Below, in pieces: positions 8,418 through 16,672 of a stretch of DNA of 64,000 bases; positions within the stretch are counted from its first letter, which is position 1, and each line of letters starts with the position of its first letter. Made by a program: the position numbers and the translations under genes. Under the pieces are notes generated by a model. The model saw only the letters and a program-made list of their open reading frames with translations, searched no databases and had not been told where the DNA came from. This DNA comes from Acidimicrobiia bacterium (lineage in GTDB: Bacteria > Actinomycetota > Acidimicrobiia > Spongiisociales > ZC4RG35), in the NCBI GenBank assembly GCA_028284765.1, contig JANQRA010000003.1, forward strand, positions 80,500-144,499, in the 5' to 3' direction.

Positions 8418-9440
8418 GTGACCGAGACACGTCTCACCCGATACAGCCACGGAGCTGGTTGAGCCTGCAAGCTCGGCCCGGCTGAGCTGGCCCAGGTCCT
8501 GGGTCCCGTCAAAAACCATGAAGCCGCCTCCCATCCCGACCTACTCGTCGGTCTGGAGACGGGCGATGACGCCGGCGTTTACTCGCTGGGAGACGGACGC
8601 GTCCTCATCCAGACGGTTGACATCTTCACGCCCGTGGTCGATTCACCTTCTGACTGGGGGAGGATCGCTGCGGCCAACGCTCTTTCAGATGTGTATGCGA
8701 TGGGGGGCCAACCTCTGACGGCCCTGCAATACCTGGCCTGGCCGAGGAAGGAACTTGCGTTCGATATCGCCTCGCAAGTGATTGCAGCCGGCATGGACGT
8801 CATGGCAGAAGCGGGTTGCACGGTTGTCGGAGGCCACTCCATCGATAGCCCGGAGCCAACGTATGGCTTTGCCGTCACGGGCACTTCACTCGGGCTCGAC
8901 GTGATAACCAACGCCAAGGCCAGTCCCGGCGATGCCCTTGTTCTGACCAAACCGTTGGGGATGGGAATCATCACCACGGCCATCAAGCGAGGTGAGTGTC
9001 CGACGAGTCTTGCCGAGCAGGCCATCGAGATCATGGCGACCCTCAATCAGGTTGCGGGTTCGGCCTTGATTGCTCACGGAGCCTCCGCAGCCACTGACGT
9101 GACCGGCTTCGGACTGTTGGGTCATCTGAGCGAGATGTGCGATGCGTCTGGGGTGGGCGCAGTCGTTGAGGCTGAAGCTGTCCCTGTGCTCGAAGGCGTC
9201 CATGAGTTGCTCGAGAAGGGCATGTGGGCGGGTGGCTCACAGCGGAACGCCAATTCCATCCTTCCGCGTCTGGAGACGGATCTGCCAGAAAGCGTTGTCC
9301 GGCCACTCATCGACGCCCAAACGTCAGGTGGGCTTCTGGTCGCCATTCCGGAGTCGGGACTCCCTGGCTACCTGGGTGCGGTCCCTGGCTCGGTCCAGAT
9401 CGGGCGAGTGACTTCTGAACAGTCCTTGGTTGTCGCTTAA
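8418..9440 (+). CDS. selD: Selenide, water dikinase SelD with in-frame UGA (Sec15)
   Basis: SelD makes selenophosphate from selenide and ATP, the selenium donor for selenocysteine. Reading from GTG 8418, codon 15 is TGA (8460-8462) in the context SHGAG-U-ACKLGPAEL. This is the position of the catalytic Cys/Sec in the family (E. coli Cys17, followed by the essential Lys, here K18). Reading through gives 340 residues, the usual SelD length, including GDDAGVYSLG, the nucleotide-binding NALSDVYAMGG and VTGFGLLGHL. An annotation that starts at an internal ATG (8634) would lose 72 residues. No other start is possible, because a TAA lies in frame at 8406. The -10 is 6 bases upstream. A hairpin follows the UGA. 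It is followed 8 bases later by a ferredoxin-like gene. Confidence 0.93.
8489..8505 (+). promoter_or_regulatory. Candidate bacterial SECIS hairpin in selD
   Basis: A 7-bp stem (8489-8495 with 8499-8505, one G-U pair) closes on a GUC triloop at 8496-8498, so the apex reads GGUCC. The loop G lies 34 bases after the UGA, near the outer limit of the range usually quoted for bacterial SECIS elements. Another stem at 8471-8487 lies nearer the UGA but has a C-rich loop. The GGUC apex resembles the E. coli fdhF SECIS loop. Confidence 0.6.
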
Positions 9441-9448
9441 CTGGGTGT

Positions 9449-9865
9449 ATGGAGTCACCTGAGCGGCTGACCGAGATCGCCGAAGCACTATCGATACCTC
9501 GCGTGCAGCGCCACATCTTCCTCTGTGCAGATCAGACGAACGACAAGTGCGCGCCTCGGGAGGAAACCAAGGAGCTGTGGCGTCATCTCAAGACTCGACT
9601 CCGTCACATCACAACGCCACCACCTAAATGGCAGGGCAAGATGGACGTGGATCCGGGTCCAGTCGATCCGGGGCAGGGGAGCGTGCTTCGAACCAAAGCC
9701 GACTGCCTACGGATCTGTGAACAAGGCTGTGTGGCCGTCGTCTACCCGGAGGGGACCTGGTATGCAGGTCTCGACAAGGAGAAACTCGACCGGGTTATCG
9801 ATGAGCATCTGATTGGTGGAAAGCCGGTCGAGGATCTGGCCTTCGCCACAGGAGATCTCAAATGA
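9449..9865 (+). CDS. Thioredoxin-like [2Fe-2S] ferredoxin domain protein
   Basis: A 138-residue cytoplasmic protein with the cysteine pattern of thioredoxin-fold (Shethna-type) 2Fe-2S ferredoxins: HIFLCADQTNDKCAP near residues 23-37, then a second pair in TKADCLRICEQGC near 82-94. The C-terminal VVYPEGTWYAGL segment is typical of this family, which carries electrons or acts as a soluble cluster protein. It follows selD by 8 bases and overlaps the next gene by ATGA, so the three are likely one transcript. A role in selenium metabolism is only an inference from position. Confidence 0.8.
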   Translation: MESPERLTEIAEALSIPRVQRHIFLCADQTNDKCAPREETKELWRHLKTRLRHITTPPPKWQGKMDVDPGPVDPGQGSVLRTKADCLRICEQGCVAVVYPEGTWYAGLDKEKLDRVIDEHLIGGKPVEDLAFATGDLK

Positions 9866-10764
9866 AATGGCTGCGATTAGGTCTCATCGGAGCTGTGCTC
9901 TGGCGTGTGTTTGGTCCCCGTCTTCAGCCGGAATTCCAACCGCCCCAAGAGCATCCGCTTCGAGTGCCAGGCCACACGGTCTTTGTCGGCGATGACGAGT
10001 ACCTGGTCCGTGAGATGGGGCCTGACAAAGGTGTTCCGCTGCTCCTGATCCATGGCCTCGCCGGCTCCTCGCTGACCGAGTGGTTTCAGGTAGCCCCCAA
10101 ACTGGCTGTTGAGCGACGGCTGATCATGGTGGACAACAAGGGCCATGGTCTCTCGCCGAAGGGTGATGCCCGCTACGAGATCGAAGAAGCAGCAGACGAC
10201 ATAGTCGGAGTTCTCGACGCTCTTGGCGTGGGACAGGTCGACGTCGCCGGCTACTCGATGGGAGGTCTGATCGCACAGGCACTCGCTCACAGGCATCCCG
10301 GTCGAGTGAGGCGACTGGCTTTGCTTGCCACGTTCGCCACACATTCGGAAGGCGAGAGGTGGCTTCGTCGAGTCGGGACGGTCGTCGCTCGAGGGTGGGA
10401 GCGAGTCATGGGTGTTGGCACTCCAGAAGTCCGGAGCGGATACCTAATCGTTCGACACGCAGTAGAGCCGCGACACGCCCGCTGGGTGTGGCAGGAGACG
10501 GCTCGCAGGGATATCGAAAGCGGAGCTCAGGCCACGTTTGCCCTGTTGCGTTTCGACTCGACCGAGTGGGTCGGGAAGCTCGGCATGCCAACTCTTGTGA
10601 TGGTGCCCCCTCGGGACTTCCTGGTACCCCCGCGGTGGCAATACGAGTTGGCGGCGATGATCCCGGATTCGGAAGTCGCAGAGGTAAAGGGAGCCGGGCA
10701 CGAGATGGTCTGGACACACGCCGACGAGATTGCCGACAAGCTCAGGGATTTCTTCAGCCGCTAG
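9862..10764 (+). CDS. Alpha/beta hydrolase
   Basis: A 300-residue alpha/beta-hydrolase fold protein. The oxyanion motif LLIHGLAGSS is near residues 61-70, the nucleophile elbow GYSMGG gives Ser132, a likely acidic residue is in VPPRDFLVPP, and the catalytic His is in GAGHEMVW. The N-terminus has a short hydrophobic helix (WLRLGLIGAVLWRVF) that may anchor it to the membrane. Start overlaps the ferredoxin-like gene (ATGA). The 3' end overlaps the convergent acylase gene by 11 bases. Substrate is unknown. Confidence 0.85.
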   Translation: MKWLRLGLIGAVLWRVFGPRLQPEFQPPQEHPLRVPGHTVFVGDDEYLVREMGPDKGVPLLLIHGLAGSSLTEWFQVAPKLAVERRLIMVDNKGHGLSPKGDARYEIEEAADDIVGVLDALGVGQVDVAGYSMGGLIAQALAHRHPGRVRRLALLATFATHSEGERWLRRVGTVVARGWERVMGVGTPEVRSGYLIVRHAVEPRHARWVWQETARRDIESGAQATFALLRFDSTEWVGKLGMPTLVMVPPRDFLVPPRWQYELAAMIPDSEVAEVKGAGHEMVWTHADEIADKLRDFFSR

Positions 10765-13246
10765 GCGTCAGAGTGAGAGTGTGCGGGGAAGCCGCCTCAA
10801 TCTCCGCCCTGGTCCACAACATGGGAGCCTGCTCGCCATCAGTCCACATCTCGATCATGGAGTCGTAGTTCTCGTGAAATGCGTGACCTGACTGGCCCGT
10901 GGTGTGAATGAACGTCGAGGCAGACCAGTCGCCGAGGTCGATGACCATCCGCTGTGATGGCACCCAATCCACTTCGTAGCTCTTGTCAGTGTCCCACCCC
11001 ACAGCGTTGACGATCGAAGAGGACCCGCCGACTCGCTCCGGCGCGGAGCGGTTGAACAGCCACTCCACCGGCCCGATGCCTGACTGGCCCAGGGTCTGAT
11101 TCTCAAAGTTTGCGATGTGAAGCCTGCCCCAACTCCAGGTTCCGGAGTCGTCTCCAAGAAGCTCGGTCAGCTCCCGGTGGGCGTCCAACATCGAGCGGAG
11201 AAGAATCTGGTCGCGGAACTCGACATCGACCGTGGACGTGTCATCCCAGAACGGGTCGTTCTCGTTGGAGAGCAGGTCGATCATCACGACGAACCACCGG
11301 CTGCCGCCCGCTGGCCAGTAGTCCTCAGGAAGCTCGTCCTGGAATGTGTTGGCAAGAAGATGGCGCCACACCGCCATGTAGACCGCCCCACCGTTGGAGT
11401 CTCCGGATAGTTGGAAAGCGTTGTTTCCGGTTGACCAGCTTACGAGGCGGGCTTGAATCTCCTCGACTGCATCGTCCACTGCGGGGTCGATATCGAGGAA
11501 GTATGGGACGATCGCCTCGGCACTGTCGTCCCGTGTGTCGAACTGCATCTGCTGACCCGATTCGACGATGTGGTCAGGAGCGGATTCGATCATGGTTTCG
11601 ATCCGGTCGGCTCGATAGCCGTATGCCCCGTCGATTCCGATCAACGGTCGACGGTCCGGGCCCCAGATCGGTTGGTTTGCGGTTGCGATATACCCAGCTG
11701 GTGGATTCAGGATGGAAGGCATCTCGTCCTGAGGCACGACTCCCATCCACCTGAAATCGGGTATCCAACCGGGGACGGGGTAGCGGCCATTGCCGCTCGC
11801 ACGTAGTGGAATCTCTCCTGTCGCGTGATAGGCGATGTTGCCTTCGATGTCGGCGTAGATGATGTTCTGGGCCGCGACATCCCACTTCGAGACGGCGCTT
11901 GCGAATTCGTCGTACGAGTTTGCGAAGTTCATCCCAAGAACGGCCTCGAGGAGCGTTGAGGGTTCGAGTGTCTGCCAAGCGAGGGCGACGACGTAATCGT
12001 CGGGCGTCTCAACCGTTTCGGATTCGTCGAAGGGTTGGTCTTCATCGAAGTAGGTCTCCGAGATCACGACACCGTTGCGGGTCGACCTGACTTCGAACTC
12101 GACGTCTTCTCCCGAGCCGACTTCGATCAACTCGCTCCGGACTTCAAAATCGACCCATTCGCCATCGGCTTCGTACTGGTCCGTTCGATTTGGGTTGACC
12201 CGTTCGATGAACAGATCCTGAGTGTCGGCCGCTTGTGTGGTGACCCCCCATGCATGATGCGCGGTGTGGCCGATCACCACTGCTGGCACACCCGGGAAGG
12301 TGAAACCGACGGCCTTGTAGTCACACGGCTCACAATGGAGCCCGTTCTCGTACCAAATCGACGGCATTTGGTTGGCGAGGTGGGTGTCGTTCGCGAGTAG
12401 CGGTGCCCCTGATTCTGTGAGGCCGCCACCAATCACCCAGTTGTTGGACCCGATTCCCTCGAATCCGCCACCCGTCAGATTCCAGAGCCGATCCGCATTC
12501 TCCTGAGCCACTATCAAGGCGGGCACGGCTGCCGCTTCGACCGTTGGGACACTGGTAGTGAGGGAGGGCTGCACATCCAAGACGAACGGCTTGTCTTCTG
12601 GGAAGGGTGGGTAGAGCTGCTCGACCTGACTGGCGCTGATGTGTTGGCCGAGAACTGCCCTGGCGATCTCTGTATCCAGGTTGCCGCTGAGATCCCAGGA
12701 CATGACTTTGGCCCAGGTCAGGGTGTTGATAGGAGTCCAGGGTTCTATCTCGTATTCGCCGTTCTGGAGCGGGAGGATTGCGTACTCGAGGCTGATTTGA
12801 GCACCGGATCGTTCGCCCACGTAGGCGTTCACACCGTCTGCGTACGACTGGAGAAACGACCGGGCGTCGCCTGTGGTTGCCTCCCATTCCTGCTCGGCGA
12901 GTCGTTCGAACCCGAGCGAACGGAGAAACATGTCGGTTTCGACCTGACCGGATCCGAACATCTCGGATAGTCGACCCGCCCCGATGTGTCGCCAGAAGTC
13001 CATCTGCCAGAACCGATCCTGGGCATGGGTGTATCCCTGGGCGAAGAAGAGGTCTTCCAACGACTCGGCGGAGATATGGGGAACTCCCAGGTCGTCTCGG
13101 AAGACGGTCGCCTGTGCCTCCAATCCACTGACAGCGACTTCGCCATCCACCTGCGGGAAGCTGCGCCGCACGGTCCAGAAGGCAAACACGCTGAGGCCAA
13201 GCACAACGATCAGTACGAAGATGAGTATCCGTTTGACCCAGCGCAC
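10754..13246 (-). CDS. Penicillin acylase family Ntn-hydrolase
   Basis: An 830-residue secreted or membrane-anchored N-terminal-nucleophile amidase of the penicillin G/acyl-homoserine-lactone acylase family. An N-terminal hydrophobic helix precedes the alpha-chain (FFAQGYTHAQDRFWQMDFWR is typical). The spacer ends before the beta-chain nucleophile Ser in GIGSNNWVIGG, followed by GAPLLANDTHL. Such precursors self-cleave before that Ser. The open frame extends to a GTG at 13312, but that start would overlap the divergent ctaB start. The GTG at 13246 lies 7 bases after a TAACCT -10 hexamer and immediately precedes the hydrophobic helix, so it is preferred. Substrate cannot be assigned. Confidence 0.88.
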   Translation of the reverse strand: MRWVKRILIFVLIVVLGLSVFAFWTVRRSFPQVDGEVAVSGLEAQATVFRDDLGVPHISAESLEDLFFAQGYTHAQDRFWQMDFWRHIGAGRLSEMFGSGQVETDMFLRSLGFERLAEQEWEATTGDARSFLQSYADGVNAYVGERSGAQISLEYAILPLQNGEYEIEPWTPINTLTWAKVMSWDLSGNLDTEIARAVLGQHISASQVEQLYPPFPEDKPFVLDVQPSLTTSVPTVEAAAVPALIVAQENADRLWNLTGGGFEGIGSNNWVIGGGLTESGAPLLANDTHLANQMPSIWYENGLHCEPCDYKAVGFTFPGVPAVVIGHTAHHAWGVTTQAADTQDLFIERVNPNRTDQYEADGEWVDFEVRSELIEVGSGEDVEFEVRSTRNGVVISETYFDEDQPFDESETVETPDDYVVALAWQTLEPSTLLEAVLGMNFANSYDEFASAVSKWDVAAQNIIYADIEGNIAYHATGEIPLRASGNGRYPVPGWIPDFRWMGVVPQDEMPSILNPPAGYIATANQPIWGPDRRPLIGIDGAYGYRADRIETMIESAPDHIVESGQQMQFDTRDDSAEAIVPYFLDIDPAVDDAVEEIQARLVSWSTGNNAFQLSGDSNGGAVYMAVWRHLLANTFQDELPEDYWPAGGSRWFVVMIDLLSNENDPFWDDTSTVDVEFRDQILLRSMLDAHRELTELLGDDSGTWSWGRLHIANFENQTLGQSGIGPVEWLFNRSAPERVGGSSSIVNAVGWDTDKSYEVDWVPSQRMVIDLGDWSASTFIHTTGQSGHAFHENYDSMIEMWTDGEQAPMLWTRAEIEAASPHTLTLTPSG

Positions 13247-13253
13247 GGATGCG

Positions 13254-13259
13254 AGGTTA
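13254..13259 (-). promoter_or_regulatory. -10 hexamer of acylase gene (leaderless)
   Basis: TAACCT on the minus strand, a 7-base spacer, then GTG at 13246. It is the same hexamer as in the selD and greA promoters. Confidence 0.55.
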
Positions 13260-13268
13260 GGCGGCTGT

Positions 13269-13298
13269 TTGTCCTCAACGTTTGTTGGCCGATACGCT
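13269..13298 (+). promoter_or_regulatory. ctaB promoter (-35 TTGTCC, -10 TACGCT)
   Basis: TTGTCC at 13269-13274, an 18-base spacer, TACGCT at 13293-13298, then 6 bases to the GTG at 13305. This indicates a leaderless ctaB mRNA. Confidence 0.5.
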
Positions 13299-13304
13299 TC
13301 GGGT

Positions 13305-14198
13305 GTGGCCACTCACACGCCGTCGGTCGATGTCAGTCCGGGCACCCGGAGCCGGATTGGCGCGTACATCGCGCTCACCAAACCCCGCATCATCGAACTG
13401 CTCTTGATCACGACAGTTCCGGCAATGGTGCTGGCGGCCGGTCGCTGGCCAGACACCTGGCTTGTGGTCGCGACGCTCGTCGGGGGGTCGCTTTCTGCCG
13501 GGGGTGCCAACGCACTCAACAACTACTACGACCGTGACATCGACACGGTCATGCGCCGAACGTCGAAGCGTCCCCTGGCCCGCCACGAAGTGCCGCCACG
13601 GAACGCTCTGATCTTTGGCGTGTTGCTCGGAGTGGCCGGCTTCCTGGTTCTTCTGACCACGTCAAACCTCCTCGCCGCATCGATATCGACGGCAGCTCTT
13701 CTCTTCTACGTTCTCGTCTACACGATGGTCCTGAAGCGGTCATCGGTGCAGAACATCGTGATTGGAGGAGCCGCAGGGGCAGCACCAGTTCTGGTCGGCT
13801 GGGCCGCCGTGACAGGTGGGCTTGCTGCACCCGCTTGGGGTCTCTTCCTGATCGTCTTCTACTGGACCCCTCCGCATTTCTGGGCACTCGCTGTTCGCTA
13901 CAAAGATGACTACGAAGCAGCCGGAATACCGATGCTTCCGGTGGTGGCTGGGATCGAGGCAACGACCCGGCGAATGCTCCTCTACACAGCCTTGATGGTG
14001 TTGGTCTCATTTCTCATGATTCCACTCGCGAGTCTTTCTTGGATCTATCTGGCCGCTGCGCTGGTGCTGGGTGGTTGGTTCCTTTGGGACACGTGGCGAG
14101 TGGTGCGGGACCCGGACCAGGCGATGCGACTCTTCACAACCTCCACCGTGTATCTGGCGGCTCTGTTTGCCGCGGTGATGCTGGACGTTCTTCTTTGA
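13305..14198 (+). CDS. ctaB: Protoheme IX farnesyltransferase
   Basis: CtaB (Cox10) converts haem B to haem O for cytochrome oxidase. The 297-residue protein has about nine membrane helices. It carries the UbiA-family motif NALNNYYDRDIDTVMRRT (first Asp-rich site), the family-typical YTMVLKRSSVQNIVIGGAAG, and WTPPHFWALAV with KDDYEAAGIPMLP (second site). The start is a GTG six bases after a -10 hexamer; the frame is open far upstream, but that part lies antisense to the acylase gene. It heads the haem-copper oxidase region. Confidence 0.95.
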   Translation: MATHTPSVDVSPGTRSRIGAYIALTKPRIIELLLITTVPAMVLAAGRWPDTWLVVATLVGGSLSAGGANALNNYYDRDIDTVMRRTSKRPLARHEVPPRNALIFGVLLGVAGFLVLLTTSNLLAASISTAALLFYVLVYTMVLKRSSVQNIVIGGAAGAAPVLVGWAAVTGGLAAPAWGLFLIVFYWTPPHFWALAVRYKDDYEAAGIPMLPVVAGIEATTRRMLLYTALMVLVSFLMIPLASLSWIYLAAALVLGGWFLWDTWRVVRDPDQAMRLFTTSTVYLAALFAAVMLDVLL

Positions 14199-14878
14199 AG
14201 CGATCAGCCCTGTTGTCTCTCCTGCTAGTCGCAGGTTGCACCTCTGCGCCTGTTCCGGGCCCGAACGTCATATCAACCGCTGGGACTATCGGCGTAGGCG
14301 AACAGCGTGTGCTCGTCGAGTTCGCCGATGAATTGGACGGCGAAGTCACAGGCGTCCTGCGGAACGAGAACGGCTCACCGCTCGAGCGGGTCTCGGGCGT
14401 CGTGGTCGACCTGGTGCCAGGAGAGAGGGTGGCCTATGCGTTTGTGTTCACAATCCCCGAAGCTGAGATCTACCAAGCCACCTTCGAGGTAGGACCAGAC
14501 GAGTCGAGACCCGTCGGCTTCACCACCGTGGACGATCCGGTGCAAGTACAGGCTGGTGAGGAAGCACCTGACGTCGACGGAGAAGAGGTAGCTGGTTCTG
14601 TATTGGTCTTCGCATCCACGACCTGGTGTCAGTCGGATAGCTGTCAACCCATGATCGACGTGGCGAGGTCGGTAGCGCCTGAGTCGCTGGTCGTAGTGGA
14701 GCCGTTTATCGATATCGAAGTCGAGGAAGAATCAGACCTCGAGCTGACTCCCACGGTCCTCGATTGGGGTCTTCCCTCGCAGCCGTGGCTGTTCGTGGTG
14801 GACGATGCGGGCGTAATCTCGGCGCTGTTCGAGGGTGGAGTTACAGAAGCTGAGTTACGCGAGGCGCTTGAGTCCTAG
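14195..14878 (+). CDS. Thioredoxin-like lipoprotein beside cytochrome oxidase genes
   Basis: A 227-residue predicted lipoprotein: a short basic N-terminus, then LLSLLLVAGC as lipobox (Cys near residue 14). The middle (about 30-120) looks like a beta-sandwich. The C-terminal part has a thioredoxin-like strand pattern with VFASTTWCQSDSCQPM (CxxxxC rather than CxxC) and QPWLFVVDDAGVISALFEG. The TTG start overlaps the ctaB stop (TTGA), so translation is coupled to ctaB. Placement next to ctaB and cox genes suggests a role in copper delivery or oxidase assembly, but this is inference. Confidence 0.7.
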   Translation: MKRSALLSLLLVAGCTSAPVPGPNVISTAGTIGVGEQRVLVEFADELDGEVTGVLRNENGSPLERVSGVVVDLVPGERVAYAFVFTIPEAEIYQATFEVGPDESRPVGFTTVDDPVQVQAGEEAPDVDGEEVAGSVLVFASTTWCQSDSCQPMIDVARSVAPESLVVVEPFIDIEVEEESDLELTPTVLDWGLPSQPWLFVVDDAGVISALFEGGVTEAELREALES

Positions 14879-14881
14879 CGG

Positions 14882-15508
14882 TCAGTTGACGCCGTCGACA
14901 CTCATCGAGGCCAATTCGAGCGCTTCCCCAACGTATCGGTCGACAAGATCTGCGCGGTCGTCGAAGACCGCAGCTGAGAGGATCTTCTGCAGGTCGAGGG
15001 TTTGAAGCCCGGCAAGCTGCGCCATTTGATAGATCGCCACTTCTGGCTCGTCGGAAAGCTCAGGTATGTCTGGTTCTGCTGAGGGGTCAAGGACCGACAC
15101 CAGCTGGTAGAGCGCCTGAAGTCGGTCCGACGCCGAGAGCACGGATTCCAGTCCTCTTGTGGTCAACTCGCCTTCGTTGAGCACTGACACTCGAGCGCGG
15201 GGGTATGGGTCCGATGAGAGCCACTCTTCGATCCGAATTCGCTCCTTGCCAACGGATACGAGTGCCACGGTCCCGTCGTCGTTCAGGCCGGAGCCCACGA
15301 CCCGAGCGATCGCCCCGATCTCAAAGGTTCGATTGTCATCCCGAGACTCGATTCCGCGTTCGATCAGGACCACTCCGAACTCGCGATCTCCGTCGATGAT
15401 GTCCGCGTACATCTGCAGATAGCGGTCCTCAAACAGGCGCAGCGGAAGCAACATGCCCGGCAGGAGAACCAGGCCGAGAGGAAACATCGGGATCTCTCTC
15501 ATGGTCAT
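14882..15508 (-). CDS. LON peptidase N-terminal (substrate-binding) domain protein
   Basis: A stand-alone Lon N-terminal-like protein of about 208 residues with no ATPase or protease domain. The opening REIPMFPLGLVLLPGMLLPL and FEDRYLQMY match the family, as does the central EFGVVLIERG. Function of such solitary domains is not established. Start is at ATG 15508 or 15502; the frame continues upstream to 15583 but the extra residues do not look conserved. It is divergent from coxB with about 96 bases between. Confidence 0.82.
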   Translation of the reverse strand: MTMREIPMFPLGLVLLPGMLLPLRLFEDRYLQMYADIIDGDREFGVVLIERGIESRDDNRTFEIGAIARVVGSGLNDDGTVALVSVGKERIRIEEWLSSDPYPRARVSVLNEGELTTRGLESVLSASDRLQALYQLVSVLDPSAEPDIPELSDEPEVAIYQMAQLAGLQTLDLQKILSAAVFDDRADLVDRYVGEALELASMSVDGVN

Positions 15509-15565
15509 TATTCGTAGCCGACCACACTCCAGGATTGCCTTGATTGTGGCCATCGCCTCATGAAG

Positions 15566-15595
15566 TTGGTCGGTAGTTCCCAATGTCCGTATGAT
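15566..15595 (+). promoter_or_regulatory. Promoter of the cox operon
   Basis: TTGGTC at 15566-15571, an 18-base spacer, TATGAT at 15590-15595, then 9 bases to the coxB ATG at 15605. It is the best -10 match among the respiratory genes. Confidence 0.55.
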
Positions 15596-15604
15596 GCCGA
15601 GCCG

Positions 15605-16672
15605 ATGGTCAGAATTCGCCGACGAATTGCACGCATCTCAGCCCTGGTCGGCTCAGCCGTGATTCTCGGGGCTTGCGCATTCACCGGCTCCGATCCTGAC
15701 CAGCCTCTCACCACTTTTGAGCCTTCTGGTCCGTTCGCCCGCGAAATCGATGATCTCTTTTGGCTCGTCTTCTGGATAGCAACAGCCGTCTTCGTGCTCG
15801 TGATGGGTGGCCTCGTGGTGATTCTCTTCGCGTTCCGTGATCGCAACAAAGACGGTCAGAAGGAACCAAAACAGCTGCACGGAAACGCCAAACTCGAAGT
15901 TCTCTGGACCGTCATCCCAGCGTTGATCCTGGCCGGCATCGCAGTACCGACCGTTTCGTCGGTCTTCAACCTCACCGAATGTGGGCCGGATGCGATGGAG
16001 ATTGAGGTCATCGGGCACCAGTGGTGGTTCGAGTACTACTACCCCGACTACGGCATCGAGACCGCCAATGTCATGGTGATGCCAGAAGACCAGGAGGTCT
16101 GCGCGTTGATGACATCGGACGATGTCCTCCACAACTTCTGGATCCCGGCCCTGAACGGCAAGCGGTACCTGATCCCTGGCCAGACGACCAATCTTCGCCT
16201 ACAGGCTGATGATCCCGGCGAGTACTGGGGACACTGCGCAGAGTTCTGTGGTCTCTCCCATTCGCTGATGCGCGCTCGGGTGCAGGTGGTGACCGACGCT
16301 GAGTTCGAAGCCTGGGCGGCCGCTCAGCAAGAGCCAGCCGTATGGCCAGCCGAGGGTGAGCCCGGCTACGAGGGCGCGCAAGTCTTCCTCAACAAAGGCT
16401 GTATCCAATGCCACACCGTCAACACTGATAGTGAGGATGGGCCGGCACCCCTCCCTCGTGAGGCGTTCAATGGCCCGGATCTGACGCACTTCGCTTCCCG
16501 CAACACTTTCGCTGGAGCCATTCTCCCTGAGCAGGGTGAGTCGTATGAGGCCAGCTTGAAGCGCTGGCTCGCTGATCCTCCTGAGGTGAAACCGGGAAGC
16601 TTCATGCCCAACCTCGCTTTGACTGAGCAGGAGATTGACGCGCTTATCGTCTGGCTGGAGACCAACGAATGA
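15605..16672 (+). CDS. coxB: Cytochrome c oxidase subunit II with fused cytochrome c (caa3 type)
   Basis: A 355-residue subunit II. It has a lipobox-like signal (VILGAC), two membrane helices (about 35-55 and 85-105), a cupredoxin domain with the CuA ligand set in GHCAEFCGLSHSLM, and a C-terminal cytochrome c domain with CIQCH and the distal Met in GSFMPNLALTEQEI. This makes it a caa3-type oxidase, which accepts electrons through its own haem c. Start ATG 15605 gives the signal peptide; an upstream in-frame ATG at 15560 adds residues with no signal character. It overlaps ctaD by ATGA. Confidence 0.95.
   Translation: MVRIRRRIARISALVGSAVILGACAFTGSDPDQPLTTFEPSGPFAREIDDLFWLVFWIATAVFVLVMGGLVVILFAFRDRNKDGQKEPKQLHGNAKLEVLWTVIPALILAGIAVPTVSSVFNLTECGPDAMEIEVIGHQWWFEYYYPDYGIETANVMVMPEDQEVCALMTSDDVLHNFWIPALNGKRYLIPGQTTNLRLQADDPGEYWGHCAEFCGLSHSLMRARVQVVTDAEFEAWAAAQQEPAVWPAEGEPGYEGAQVFLNKGCIQCHTVNTDSEDGPAPLPREAFNGPDLTHFASRNTFAGAILPEQGESYEASLKRWLADPPEVKPGSFMPNLALTEQEIDALIVWLETNE

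Noticed and set aside
8471..8487. Stem nearer the UGA in selD as the SECIS
   Set aside because: The loop is C-rich and lacks a leading G, whereas 8489-8505 shares the GUC loop with the other candidate. Not excluded.
8634..8636. ATG 8634 as the start of selD
   Set aside because: It would drop the catalytic residue and glycine-rich loop; the 72 upstream codons match SelD with one UGA.
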